The notes under the pieces: generated by a model
Database searches by the model: none
What the model saw: the letters and a program-made list of their open reading frames with translations, nothing else
Told to the model about the DNA's origin: nothing
In this document: positions 10,254-24,500 of the stretch, in pieces
How the letters are laid out: each line of letters opens with the position of its first letter
How positions within the stretch are numbered: the stretch's first letter is position 1
From: Sipunculus nudus
Taxonomy: Eukaryota; Annelida; Sipuncula; Golfingiida; Sipunculidae
Length of the DNA stretch: 64,000 nt
Direction: 5' to 3'
NCBI GenBank assembly: GCA_026874595.1
Contig: CM049316.1
Span: 5,284,339-5,348,338 of the forward strand
Translations under genes and position numbers: made by a program

Positions 10254-13200
10254 GAGTATGAAATGCCAAATATTACACAATTTTTCCAGACTAGTGTGTT
10301 ATGTAAGTTGACCAGTGTATTATGTACTTTGTTTTCACACTATAGCTTGTCCTAAGAGATCTATGTAAAACACACAGACAAAAAAGTTACAGGCTTAGTC
10401 TCTGCAGGTTATTGATCAACTAAGACTCAACCTTTCAGTGAGGACGTGTGGGGCTTTACAAACTTGCAGAAAGAAACCTTTTTGGGCCAGTGGCTTGAGC
10501 AGTTTGAAGAGAAAATGAAATGTCCATTGTTAAATATGGTGATTTGTTCTGTACTGATTTGCATGTTAATCAGCTGAGTGCTATATATTTAGTAAATGGC
10601 CATCATGCAACATTCCATGAACTGACAGATTATAAATAGATCATCCTGACTGGCCTGCTGGTAATAACCCAGGAGAGGTCAGAGTTCATGTACCCCAGGG
10701 TGTCTAAAGCCCCTCCCAGTTGTCAGCTGCAGTTGTACCATCAGCTGGTACATATTAATTTGTGGGACATGGGAGGCATTTTCCTATCATACTTGGTCAG
10801 CTGAGTAAACTCTGGCCACAGCTGCAGTGCTGACCAACCTTTTATGTTCATTATATCAGTCAGTGAACAAGCAAACACAGAATCTGGTTGTATTTATATA
10901 TTAATACAAGTCACTGTGAAACAGTTTGATCAGCTTTCTCAGGGATTGACAGATGTTTACACACTGTCAAGCAGGGATGATGTTACATCCAGGTGTTTTT
11001 GAATATTTTAAATATTTTTTATATATCTTAATTTGATTTAAAATTTTATTTTTTATTTTAGACAGGTTCTGGCACTTTTTATATTCACCTGAAATGTCCT
11101 GCAGTTTTCTCTGTATCTTTATCAAAGTCTTAGATTTTACCAAATTTCAACAGTTACTATACAGGATTTGCTATCTAGGTTAATGGAACTATGTAGAACT
11201 AAAAATATGTAAATTTACCGTACATGTTTTACCTAAGAAATTCTAACCAAATATGACAGTTCTAAGTGGGCCTCTTAGCAGGAAAGGACCAGTTAGCTTG
11301 TCATTATGATTTATACTGATAAATATTAATTTAAGTTGCTGGATTAACTGATTGAAAGTATGACATAGTATTTACATTGTGAAAATATGTCAACTGAGTA
11401 TTCTAATCTGATCTATAGATAATTATGACATTTAAAATCTCTGCAGAACCCAGATACCTCTTTTTAATAGCTCTGGATGTTTCAGCACAAAATTTATCAG
11501 GAAGAAAATCAATCAATAACCATTACAACAGGGTACTCACACTACAGCGCCCTCTAGGTGCCATTATCTTAACTTGCACAGGAATAGCAGTTTGAAGGAT
11601 GTTAAACTCAACTAGATTTATTTAAAGTCAGGGTTACAAAACATGTATTAAAACATTAGCACTATAGGCTACTTATGCCAACTAAAATGTTGTCCTTTTT
11701 ATGACATAATCATAACTCTCTGTATGAATAGAAAATCTTTACTGTCCAGTTGTTAATAATGTTACTATGTGTTTAAAGAAAACAAGTAAACATATTGAAT
11801 GCCACTATTCAAGTATATTAAAGTAACTGTTAGATCTGGGTTCTAAGTGATGGACAGATGTGCACAAAGGGATGTTGTGAAACAAACATATGTCAAGCTG
11901 TTTCTTGATGCTATCTTAAAGATAATAATTTTATATCTTTAATAAACAGGGCATAATGATTTATATTGATCAACATTAATGTAGTTTAATTGGCATAAAG
12001 CATATACCAATGAGTGAGATAAAGATATCTTCAAAGGGTTGTGAGTTGCCGTCTTTAACATAAATTTATTCATATTTAAGTGTGTAAAATTTGCAAATTT
12101 AATCAGAACAGAAGGAGCGTGACTCTTCAAAGTGTAATCTAAAATATAAAGGAATAAGTCTTGGAGATATTGTAATGGGTCCTGACAGATGACTGAGACC
12201 TGAAGAACAAGACATGATGCTAATAGTTTACTAATTAATCACAAGAGAGATTGTATCACCTGCCATGACAGTCTTAGGCTATTAATGTGACAGGGAGGCT
12301 GCAGAGCTGAGACTAAGCCTGAACTTATTTACAGCAGGGACAAAATGTTAATGCTGCCGGTTGGAAGGTGGTTCCCATTTCCTGCTGTTGCAGGCCGTCT
12401 TGATGAAGTGTCATGTCTGTTCACAGCCTTGACAGCATGCATGTGGCTGGCATATGAGTAGCAGCAAAACCATTATTTAATCCATCTCGTTTCCTTTCCA
12501 TTTTACAGAATTACAACTGATTTGTTTCCCCGTCTGCAATCACTTACCAATTTGACTGGGTTCCTCTTACGCCCAGATGTCAGTAATTGCCAACTGGTGA
12601 CTTTTCTGTGAAAGCAGGGGCTTAGATTGATAAGTTGGCCCGATTTTCCTCCCTTTTTACCACAAGGAAACCTGATGGTGGGGGCAATAGGAGGCATCCT
12701 TTTCTGTACTCTACTGGTGGGGCCTAACAATAGAACTTCCCCAGAGTCATGTAGTTTTTGTGCTTTAATGAAGGCGGGCAGTTTTAACTGTCCCAGTAGC
12801 ATTTGATCATATCCAGGAAGAATAACATTTTATGTATCACCTAGGCTAATGCTGCAAGAGCATCAAGTTCTTGATCATATTCATATCTCAGCTGACGTTG
12901 TGCAGTGCTGTTCTTCCTGTCATAGTGATTTGTCTTTGTCAATCATTCAGTCAGCTGGGAGCAGTTTACATTATGTAACTCTGGTATTGCCAGAATGGCT
13001 TTACTAGAAAACAGACAAGTCTAGGTTCATTTTGTGATAACGTAAGTTCTGGTAACTAGCCTCAAAGAACTTCAGTATTTCCTTGCCCACCGTCCACCTA
13101 CCTTATTTAGTGAGTATTTTGTGACCTTGAGTGCTAGAAGTCTTAAGTTACCTGTCTGTAAACATGCAAGAATTTAATACTTTTGTCAACAAGTTTAAAT

Positions 13201-15560
13201 AAATAAATAAATGGATGTCTCCTATAAATTTCACATAACAGTTACAAATGACCAACCAGTTAACTCTTTTCTTCAGTTTCAGATGAAAGTTGGAGCAAAA
13301 AAAAAGGGGTCATGAGGCTTTCAAAGGATAAGACAAGGAATATTTTAAGGAATCTCTGGTAAAATCTGGGAGATGATATAACAGGACAGCTAAGAATCAT
13401 AGAAAAAGAAGATTTAAGCAGTTTTCTATATTATTTGTATTTATATTGATTCACCAGAAGAATAACATACAAACACTGGTAGAGTTAATTCTTATCAGCT
13501 AGTCCACAGAATGCTTGTGAGTGTAGGAATCATAAAAAATAACAATGATTTAAAATAAGTAAAGGTGAGACTCCTGAAACTTCCTTGGTTTCCTTTTAAC
13601 CCAGCATACTGCTGTACACTTATGCTCAAGGTCAGATCATTTTTTTTCAGCCGTTTTTACTTATGGAGCATCAGTGGCTGATCATTCCAAGAATGTCGAG
13701 ATAGCACATGTGAAGTGAGGTCAGCACGGCCGGGGTGGGGGCTGGTTTGCGTTGAAGAGCTGTATCTGTATTTCCTGATATTCACACCAGGTGTAGACCT
13801 AGTGTACCACAGTAAAATATGCAAGCAACCCAACAAGCGAAACAGGCACAATCACCAAAACCAGATTTGCCATGTCTGGTTTGAGTAAACTGTCTTGCCA
13901 ACAGATGTGGGATGGCGCCAGACCCCGCTCACACCCAGGGGGTGATGGGAAACCCGATGTCTAACACAGAACGGTCTGGGTGCCTGTCCTGTTTAGATAG
14001 CTTGAATTTGTTTTGGTAGAGCAGCCTGTATGGAGTGTCAATGACAAGCACACATTGTACAGGGCTGGCTCAGTAGCTGTTTCAGCAGCTGACGGGATGC
14101 TAGGCCACTGTTTCAGCCATCAGACACTTTGATGGTGAGAGTTTGTATGTTTCCCTCCTTTCCAGATAGCACAGATGAGAAGGGCAGCTGTGCTTAATTT
14201 ACGTACACTTCCACAAAAAGCCCCCAACACATTCTGCAAGCCTACTTCAGTCAAGCAAATGACACCAGAAATCATAAGATCTGTTTAGTTTTGCAAAGTG
14301 ATACATAGTGGTTTTTTTACATCATGCCCTGCATTTGCCATTGAGTATACCTGATACATTAGTTCTGACAGGTCTGATTCAACGCCATCTGGAAAGGACA
14401 TCAAGAATCCTGTATTACTTATTTGAGCCATTTCATAGACGGTATCATTAGTCAGTAATCGCAGCTTCAATCATATCTGATGACCTCGTTATAAATGTAT
14501 TACACAGTGCTGCAGCTGGTGGTGGGGGATATGGCAAAATTAATACACAGACATGCATAATTCAGAGTTTTGGAAATATGTAAGTTCATTCCGGTTGAGC
14601 CCCTCTCCGGGTGGAACAAGGAAGGTGAACTTCCCTGTCCCAGGTGGCTTTTTCATATTGGCTTTCATTGGTTTAGCTTTATGGCTGAGGTATAAACAGG
14701 GATATTAATTTCTATGGCACAGCTGTAATTCCTTTTTAATCTTCATGCAGCATCAGTGGTTATAAAATGGACAGGGGTTATGATGTTAACTCGCTTTGCA
14801 AAAACTTCAGTCCCGTATTGGACTTTTATTGATTTGGGTCATCCTTGTAAATAGCAAATCTAATTAAGGACCACCCCTGTCCCTATGAAGCACAGGGAAT
14901 CAAGCTGAATGCACAATTACTGGGTGGGTGATCTGCTGTGCTGAAAGTGATTATGGCCACATCTAACAAAGCATATTTTTTGCAAAAATTGTTTATTGCA
15001 GACATGGATGAGTGGCAAGGAACTGGTGTGTTTTGGGCGAGTTTGATACAGAAGTGTGTCTGTCACTGGTCTTGCAATAATATTACATTTAAAACAGAAT
15101 CAGCCAGTGTGTATTCTTTATCACTTGCATCAGTTTTCAATCACAACAATCACAGCACTCAGAATTTTAACAATTAACAAGGATGTAAGGAACATTTGAG
15201 ATGTGGAAATTCTTGTTCATTGTTGGCAGATAATATAAAGAAACTTAAATTATTTATTGAATCAAACTTTGATGTAAAAAGGTAATACATAATGTATCTA
15301 ATAGTTTATAATATCATTTTTTTGTGATTAAAATTTTTTCTGCTACAGGCATAGATAATGTAGATAAGATGTCAGTGAGGCTCTTTTTATAAATAATAAC
15401 TGTTTACCCGTGTAGATCACTAAAGGAAGGCTGTATTTTCACAAAAAGTTTCCTTTTGCAAATATCACTGATATGAACAAAAAGTCAACCCCAGTGTGTG
15501 TATATGTGTTAACCTGTTTATATATCCAACAAGGGCTGATATAGATTACTGTAGAATTAA
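10254..15560. other. Long non-coding stretch
   Basis: Alternating AT-rich and moderately GC-rich segments with short, unconvincing open frames. No splice-supported exon, tRNA, rRNA or transposase coding found. Likely intronic or intergenic. Confidence 0.45.
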
Positions 15561-15561
15561 A

Positions 15562-16152
15562 CAGGTGCTAGCCTGCTTATGTTTTTATGGAGCACAGCGC
15601 CACTGAAATATGATTAGTACCAAAAAATTTGACTACCTATTGGCATGGAATGTAAGAATGGAATGTTTGCTCAACAGGTGCTGAGGTTGTTTTGATAAAG
15701 AGGCTCTTGCCAGGCATATTCTTGGTATAACCTGATTGTGTTCAAGTCGTGTTGAAGGATACATGATATATGAATATAACTGGTGTGCAGGTGTTGATGT
15801 CCTTTCAGACAAGTGGTTAATGTGCTGGGTTCTACCTTGAGTTACTTGGGTGTGCTCATTGACACTTGTGTAATCAAGTCCTCGTGGTGTTGATGTGATC
15901 CAGGTGCTGACGATGTCCCAAACACAAGTGATAAGAACGCTTTGTTATAAAGTGTATAACAGGAGCTGGATTCCCCTGCAGGTGTACAAAGATGTATAAA
16001 TTGTGACTGGTGGGTGTTGATACATGGTGAATCCGTCTGGCGCCGGGCGGTCTCTTCTTCACAATCAGTGCAGAGAGATGCTGGCCAGCTGTTTTAGAAG
16101 GAGTCCCCTAGTGCCTGTGCTATGCTTTGAAGCTTTGGACAGGACACAGGTG
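15562..16152 (+). promoter_or_regulatory. Second cluster of six CAGGTG E-boxes
   Basis: CAGGTG at 15562, 15675, 15788, 15901, 15979 and 16147, again all on the + strand. The first four are exactly 113 bases apart, which may point to an eroded tandem repeat; flanking bases are otherwise dissimilar. Regulatory role is an inference. Confidence 0.25.
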
Positions 16153-16639
16153 GTACTTCTTGCAGGATGTGTAGAGAATTTACCCATGGAGTGGGGTCCC
16201 AGGGGTTAAGGGGTAGAGGTCAACAGGAGCAGTTGCTGGTTCACATCAGCTCAGTGATAAAGGTTGTCCTGCTGAGGGCATCCACTGACACCTCTACTGA
16301 CCATGGTCAGCTTTGCTTGGGATGGTTTAATGGGGTTGATCATACAGATGTAAGGGTTATAGCCCATCTCTTTCTGATTAGCTGGTCTTTGCAAGTACTT
16401 TCACTATCAGCCTTAAAAGTATGATTACATGCAAATAAAACAGATTCAGATATAATTATATCTGAGAAAAATTACTCGATCTAAGGAAAAGTTTGAAAGA
16501 GAAAGTGGTCAGTCCATCTGTTATAGTTCTGTTTTATGTCTACTTTGGATAAAACTATTCAGTTCTTTTGGATTAAATCCTTTATTTACCTTTCATAATT
16601 TTGATAGTGTTATATTGTGCTTGGTCTTCTTGAGATTTT

Positions 16640-18560
16640 CAATACTTCTTCTGCTAAGCTTCTCTTGCATATTTATTTTTTAGTGTCCTCTGTCTCATTC
16701 ATTTTTCTTTGACTTCTGCTCTTCATTATAGAACAAATTTCTGGCTCTTGAGTTTCTCCTTATTTTGCTAGAGTTTCCAAAGTTCATCCTTCTAGAGTTT
16801 CCTCTCCTTATTCTCCCTTCATGCACTCCAATTACTTATTCTTCTAGCTCTAGTTTTTGCCACTCGATGCATGATCATTTTGAGTTATCTCCTTCTTCAT
16901 TTAGTTTGTGTTTCCTGCAAATGCTCCTTTTATCCCTGATGACTAAAATATATCTGAAAGAAATAAGTATATTTTGTTTTGTCACATTTAGTTTTCCTAT
17001 GCAAAAGTTCTTTTTCCTTTGTTTTCCTCCTGTATTTCTCATAAAGTCTTCCTCTGATCTTTCCCCTACTCATTTACATTTTGTTTTCCATTCAAGTTTT
17101 CAATTTTCTCATTTTCATTTACATTTAGTTATCCTTTTCCTTTGTACATTTCCATTCAGTTTTCTCCTTTTATACACTTTCAGTTTTACTCCTTTCATTC
17201 CCTTTCTTTTTCTCAATTCTTCTCAACTGCACTTTTCATCTTCTATTTTCTTTATATAGTTTGTTCTCTTTCAGGCCTGCCAAATCAATCTTTTTTAAAA
17301 GAGTCACTTTTTTGAGGATTTCCTGATAATATGCTAATTATTCTTTTTTCACTCTTTTTTCAGCAGCACTCTTTTTCCTCTTATTTCATGAAAGAATTCC
17401 GATATATATACTATTTCTCTCCTGCTTTAACAGTCCATTCAGAACAGTTATGGGTCTTTCTTTGTATGAGAATGTCTGTGATATGTCACAACATGTGAAA
17501 AATGCCCTTATCTTTTTGAAGGGGAATGTGCCCCATGTATGTTTCTGAATTTGTTAATGATATGCATCAATAAATATACACAATTGTGGTATGCAAAGCA
17601 CATCTTCATTCAGTCTGTGATAAAAAATGGAGAATTGATGCTAATTTTTGCTGTTATTTTTTCACTCCTTATTTCAAAGAAGTGTACTCTTTTTTTCTGG
17701 AGCACGTACTAGTACTCTTTTTTTCAGTGATTTATCTTTGAGAGGCCTGGTATTCACTTTCAGTTAAGGATTAAGGTTTGCTTCATTCATTAATAAGTTC
17801 ATTACTAAATTGTTTTTCTGGTCTTTAACTTTCACATTATATTTCCACTGTTTAGTTTTAGTTTATTCAAGTTTTCTCTTTTTAATTTATCCTCAGTTTC
17901 CCACTGCTCATTTTGTTTATTTTCCCCTTTTCTTTCATTTTGTTTTTTCTTCTGTTTATTCTTTTTTTTAGGATGCCACTTATCTTAAGCTTTGTTTTAT
18001 TTTTTTCAGGTTTTATTTTCAATGGCCTGCATTCCATTCACTTTTTCATCCCCTTTTGCCTTACCCTGCACCTTCTATTTATAACTTTGTTAAGTAATTC
18101 CTTCTAAAGGATTATTCTTTTTATTCAAATTTGCTTTCTTTTGTTCACATATTATACATTTTGTTATCCTTTTCATTCATCTGCATTTTCCCCTTTTTAA
18201 TCATCTGCATTTTTCTGTCTTCTCAAATACTTTCTTCAATTTTCTCCATTCCATTCATTTTCAGTGTTCTCCTGTTCTAACAATTTGAGTTTTCTGCTGA
18301 TCATTTTTTTCTGGATCCTACTTTTTATTCAGCTTCAGCTTTCTTCTGTCCATACTTTTTAGCAGTTTCTCTGTTAATTCCATTCATATTCTGTGAATTC
18401 CATTGATTTCTGTCCACCCATCTGCATTTTTTTGCAGTTTTGTGCAGTTTAGTTTTTCCCCCCATTGTATTCATCTCCAGCTTCCCCTATTCATTCATCT
18501 GCATTTTCACTGTTGGTTGTTTCCACATTGCATCCTTTTTTTTAATCCCTCTTAAAATGA
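16640..18560. repeat. Pyrimidine-rich, strand-asymmetric degenerate repeat tract
   Basis: The + strand is dominated by T and C in two blocks (about 16640-17260 and 17820-18560). Recurring motifs include ttcattcatctgcatttt, cattcagttttctcc and tcctttttc. It looks like a decayed minisatellite with a unit of roughly 25-30 bp. The 164-residue Phe/Leu/Ser-rich open frame at 16765-17259 is a by-product of composition. Confidence 0.65.
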
Positions 18561-21500
18561 CTTTACTTTTTATGATTTTATTTTTTTACTGTCTGCTGAA
18601 TCATTGAAAAAGGTCAATGTAAGACAATTAACAACACTGGTTCTCTTTGCCTTTTTCTGAACAGAAAGAACACAGCTGTAGAGATGCTTCAGATGTTGTA
18701 TAGATACCCATATGTGTAAGGTTAGATCAGTTGCTGTGTTCTGCTGCATAGGATTCGCGAGTCTTATTACCTGCTGTACAAGCGCACCTTGGTGTAAGTA
18801 TATGTAAACAGAAATAACACTACACTGGGAGATGCTAATGGGGAACAAATAGCTTTCATCACTAGGGATATATACATTTGTAAACAGCACAGATGTTAGA
18901 AGAAAAATGGCAGCGTTTTGTCTTGTAGAACAAGGGCTGGAACTTCCCCTTCTGGAGCTCCTTGAAATTGCTGGCCTGGGTAAAGAAAACTTAAATGAGA
19001 CTTGAGAGTTAATCTAACTAATGGGTGTTCCAGAGATAAGAATACTGCAGCTATAAGATTCTTCTGAAAAATCACACTATAAGCACTTGTCTACAATATT
19101 TTGTACTTGTGCATTATCATTTTTTATTTGGCAGCATGCTGTCAGTAAGAATGCAGCCTGGATAGATATGGAGATTACAATAAAGCAAAAGTGTAAATTT
19201 GTAAACCACATTTACCACAATCAAGGTAACAGATTGACTAATGTTATCTTATTTGCAATTTCTTTATGAGAAGTGTTAAAAAGCCACATCTTGCAAAAAT
19301 CAGATTATCCATGAAATATTGAACCACATTGAATGCAAGTCTGGCCATTCTTTGACTACTGGTTTGGTATGATTAAGTGTGAGGAGTTCATCTGCTTTAT
19401 TTCCTGGAAGTCTTCATGGTTTCCTTTATGGCCTTTTGATGTGATGATTGACTGTACTGTGTTAACAATAAGGGTCAAGTACAGAGGATTTACTCTCCAT
19501 AGTATTTAAATATTTAATATTAATCAACTAGGTATAAATATCTAACTACAGCCAGTAGTACTACTGCCCTGCATTTTAAATGTAATATGCTTTTGTTTCA
19601 GGAAAGAGTGTTTTTTCTTACTCTGTTCAGATTTAAATATCTTTTTGTACTTCAATACCCATTCATCATCTCCAAAATAGCATGCAGTTTTAGAGTCTTT
19701 ACCCATGTATTAAAGAACCAGGTATGTGCTGGAGATTTGCCCTTTCAGTGTTCCACAGTAGTGACGTTTTATTGATCAGAACCTTGCTGTGATCCTGTCA
19801 GGGTTTGACAGAACATGTTGTTAATTTATTATAACCCTGAGAATAAACTGAGCATATCTTAAAATTAAGCAAAAATAAAAATTGAGGTGTGTGTTATTGT
19901 TAATAAAATATTTTGTGAGACTAAGGTGATATACATATGATAATCAGCTTAATCACCACTTTATTTTGACTTCAACTGACTCAAAACTCACTAAAATGAG
20001 AAAAGCTTGCTTGGATACCAGTTAAAAGGAAATGTAATGGCATGATATATGCGTGGTCACCACAGTTATCAGCCCTTTTGATTTAAATGAACTCTTCAAG
20101 CAGTCCAATACAAATTCTATTAAATCATGTTTTATTCTTTAATATGGAAACAGTCAGAAACCTGCCATCCCATGCCCTCCAGCATGAGAGAGACTGGTAC
20201 CTGTGATAGCAAGTCTGTTGGCAGGGCTCCCAGTATCCAGTCTGAAAGTACACAGCTGCTTACAGGGATGAATAAATACTCCAGCTGCCGATAGCTGGAA
20301 TCTAAAGTACACTATTAACTCATACAGAAATCCATTCAATGGCAGCTGTTCTGGTCTCCATCAGGTTCGAAACACGGCCTGGTTTGTTCAGCTTACAGGG
20401 TGTTCCTACAGCTGAAATGTCCCGGCTATTGTCTGGAGTATGGAGCTATGTGGAGGCCTCCCTCCTCATATTGTTGTCTGATTGGTCTGTGCATCCCACA
20501 GGTCATGTGATGGTATGGTCAGTTAGTGCTCTGACAGCTGGTTAAAACATCTGGCCCCGCTGGGTAGCCATTGTTATAAGAGGCTATCATTGTACTAATA
20601 GGGGTGCTTAGCCTTCACAGATAGCCTCTTGTTTATCTCTTCTAACGGCTCTTTTAATGAGATGAGGATAGGCCCTGATGCCCTATAACAGTCCGCTTAT
20701 TGTAACCATACAAGTGGTTTGACTGTTCAGATCATGAGGCCACATCTTACTGAGCTATCACTGACAGATAACTTCATTATGAGTACTTCTGACAGGTGCT
20801 CTTCTCTGATTAAAGATGACCCTCAAAAGAACCAGTTTAATGGACAGTCTGCATTAAAACAGGGCCTGCATCAACTTTCTGCTTTTATGTATAATTAATG
20901 AAAAGGATAAAATGCTGCCATGGTGGTTTTGTCAGAGCGTATAAATTGACTGAGGATGTAGTTGGCTCACTTGATTTCAGTGCACTGATTTCAGTAATCA
21001 TATGATTATAGTTGTCACAAAACTTACATAAATGAAGGATATCTGGATTAATTCACAGAATTATAATACCACATGTATACCAGCAGTAACAACTTCTTCA
21101 TATCTACATTTATGAAATAGATATGGTAACAATGGAATAATCTATTTCAAGATGTTTAAGCATTTCAAGCATTTAAGAAGAAATTAATGGTATTTAAGTC
21201 TCTAAAGCACAATTTATAGAGTAGATAAATGAAGATAATATTTTTAAAGTTTCATTATCAGTTTTCACCTACTTACATGATTAATATGTCCACATAAAAA
21301 AAAATGTGCATTTGGTTAAAATGTTAAAAATGTTTACAAAATGAAATGAGACTAGGTACTAAAATTAATGAAGAAAAAAAGCACAAGTAACTAGTATTTA
21401 ATTATGATTTAATTAGGATGGGTTGGCCAGATTCCTTTTTTTTCAATATATTAAACAATTGAGTATTCATTGCATTAAGGAATACACAAATCCAGATGCT

Positions 21501-24500
21501 TCATGACAAACTTGTTTTCACGGACGATAAAAGTGTGGCATATGTTGATGTTTGGGGAATATACTAGAAAAAAAAGTATTTCAAATACTTGCATGACAGG
21601 ACAAATGTATGCAAGATTTAATATTAACATCAGTTTCCTTTAAATGTTAGTATATTTATAGGATAATGGTGTATTGAAGTAAAACAAAAACAGATCATAA
21701 AAATGTGTAAATTTAAGCAGTGTCCTATATGGTATTAATATTTTTAAAAGATTTTTTTTTAACATTTTTAGGACAGTGTGCATGTTGACATTATATACTG
21801 ACTGTTTGTCTGTGAATACTTCGCTCTGCGACCACTTGCGTGATTTTTTTCCCCATTTCAACCAGATCCTTACCATACAAGGTGAGTTTCCTCGAACAGC
21901 ACACTCACTACTTGTGCACAGCATGAGATGGAAAACTGCAGGTTTTCTTCAATAGATATATCAGCAATACCATTGTGGCAGGTAGGGGCCATTGAAAGCT
22001 CCTGTCACGAGGGTCATGTGTTCACCAGAGGCATGAATTGTTTTGAAAGCAGTCGGGAACCTTCCCAGCTGATGCTCACTCACTTGGGGCAATTCACGTC
22101 ATTTCAGGAGATTTTCCCCGCAAAAAAGTACTGATCGAGTTACTGAGAAACTTGGTCAGAAGTGGGCTTACCCCCATTGATGGGCCACGGAAGACTCCAG
22201 GTGTCATTGATTTCAAATTCATCGATTATCAGTAAAGTAGATTTGTTGCAGGCCAACCAGACGTTCCGTGTCTTTGCAATCTATGCAAGTTCCCACTCTG
22301 CTTGGTGGATGAGAGTTTAGCTACTTCATGGCATATGCCACAAATTAGCAAGAGTCTCCAAATTCTTGCAGGTATTGAACCAGCCAAAAAATTGGTTTCA
22401 TGTGTAAATAATCAATGTGATTTTGGTCGTTTAGACCTTAAAGTAAACGGAGCCTGTCAGTCGACACGTCCTATTATTTGGCAAAAATTGAGCTGAAACT
22501 GTGAATAATTTATTTACCACCTGGTGAGCCCTGGCGGTTTCCTCACCACTGTCGATTAGCGAGGTCTTGGTAAGAGCCAGTACTGATCTCAAGGAGACCG
22601 GTGTAGGGGTGTTGTCATAAGGAGTGTTTGTGGCTGCCATCAACCCAAGGGTGATTCCAGCAGGTTGAGTTCCCACCCCTGCTAATTTACTCCAAATGCT
22701 CAGGATCACTGCAGTGTGAGTAGAATTTGCCCTCTCTCTTCACACCAGACCTCAGGTCTTGTTGTGTATTGCTTTCAGGCAGGCTACACAGATTCACTCT
22801 TTGTTTAAATTATTCATTCAGTTTCCACAGTGTTCAAGTCCTTGGCACTGATAGTTTTCGCACCATATATTACTCCATATGGCTTAAGGATATACCACCA
22901 AACAACAGGATCCATCCGCTTGTGGAAATGTTCTTTACATGCATGAATAAATCTATATTTTTATGACATAGTGGCCTTACTCATGACACACGCAACATCT
23001 TTTAAGTCTTTGGCATAAATATATGTCAGAATTTATCTGGGAAAAAAATGGAGGAAACTCATTAAAATAAATGGGATAAAGCTTTTTTTAAAGTACAAAA
23101 TCTTACATTAGAAAAAATCAGTAAATTGTAGTAGTTAAATACATGATAAATGATGGTTGACTTACACTCTAAGGTAAAAAATTTGTAAAAAAAAACCTTT
23201 TAATTGTAATTTCTTTTATTAATAGAAAAGGAAAGAAAAATAGCTTTTTGATTTAATTAAAAGTTTAAATGTCTACCAGTAAATCCCATTTTAAAGGATA
23301 ATATTGGTAACTGTCTGGTCCCCTGATAGTGCCTCTACTAAATTTATATTAAGCTTGTGTTTTGAGAATAAATAAACCAGTATCTAAGAATGGTTGTTTT
23401 TCAGTCATAAAAAAAGAAAATCATATCAATACAGAACTAAATTCCGTGACAGCAGCATTATTTCACCTAAATACATTACGAGAATTATTCATTTTTTTGC
23501 ACCATCTGTTTGTTCTTTTTATCACCCAGCTCCATGATCAAATAATGTACATTTATGTCACTCTGTAAGAAATATAAAACTATTTATTATTATAAATGTA
23601 AATAGAAAAGAATATCAGTTGAAGAAAGAGCTGCTCCAAATTAATAATTATTTTATAATTATTTAAAATCATGAACAAACAGCATTTGATTAAGTACCAT
23701 GTAGAGTTTTATGTGTTTATACATTTTTGGGTTCATCATTTCAGTTATTACACATAACAATAGTCCAGATGAGAAAAAAAAGAGGATTATTCTTAACCCA
23801 GATTAGAAGAAAAGAAACTTAATTGTTTATTCATGTTTGCCATGTGTATTTTGGCTTAAGTCTTTGCCAGCTGTCAGCTGGACTGGGTGGGCAGATAAGA
23901 CTGTTTTTGGCAGCACAGTTCAGACAGGAGCAGCCACTGTACAGGCCTGATATCTGATGTCTCCAACGGTCTATCCATCTGGAGTGAAGTCATTTGTTCA
24001 GGATCAGTCAAAACCAGATCGGAGGGAACCACTTGTGGGGCCAGAGCCTCTGTCATGTCTCCCTGGGGATAAATCTGTTTCATATCACAGTTGTAATATA
24101 TTGATTTTCTGAACCTGCAGATATACATCATGCAGTTGCTTAAGTCATGTGCGGCCAGGTGTGTGCAGAATGATAAGTTAGTCGTAAACAGGAGTAACAG
24201 GCCTACTACAGTACCTGAGTGTGTGTTAGCGATGTGCTGTATTTCATGCTGGGTACATCTGGCCCCTGGTGTCTTGTATCTTCTCATGTAACTGCGGTAC
24301 TCGCCACCAGGACTGTGGTCCTGGCTGGAGCTGATTGTCTCTGACCTGATGACAATCCTTTACTGCCTCCCAGAGAACTCCATGTAAGGATACAGTCAGA
24401 GGCAGATGCATAGTGTTCAATTACTCATTATATATCTGTTGTGCACATGTCTTGTACACTTGTTTCACATTGAAGTCACCCCCCCCCCCCCCCTCTTAGG

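Noticed and set aside
16765-17259. 164-codon Phe/Leu/Ser-rich open frame resembling a membrane protein
   Set aside because: The hydrophobic character follows from the T/C-rich tract; neighbouring frames show the same bias and no real transmembrane topology or family motif is visible.
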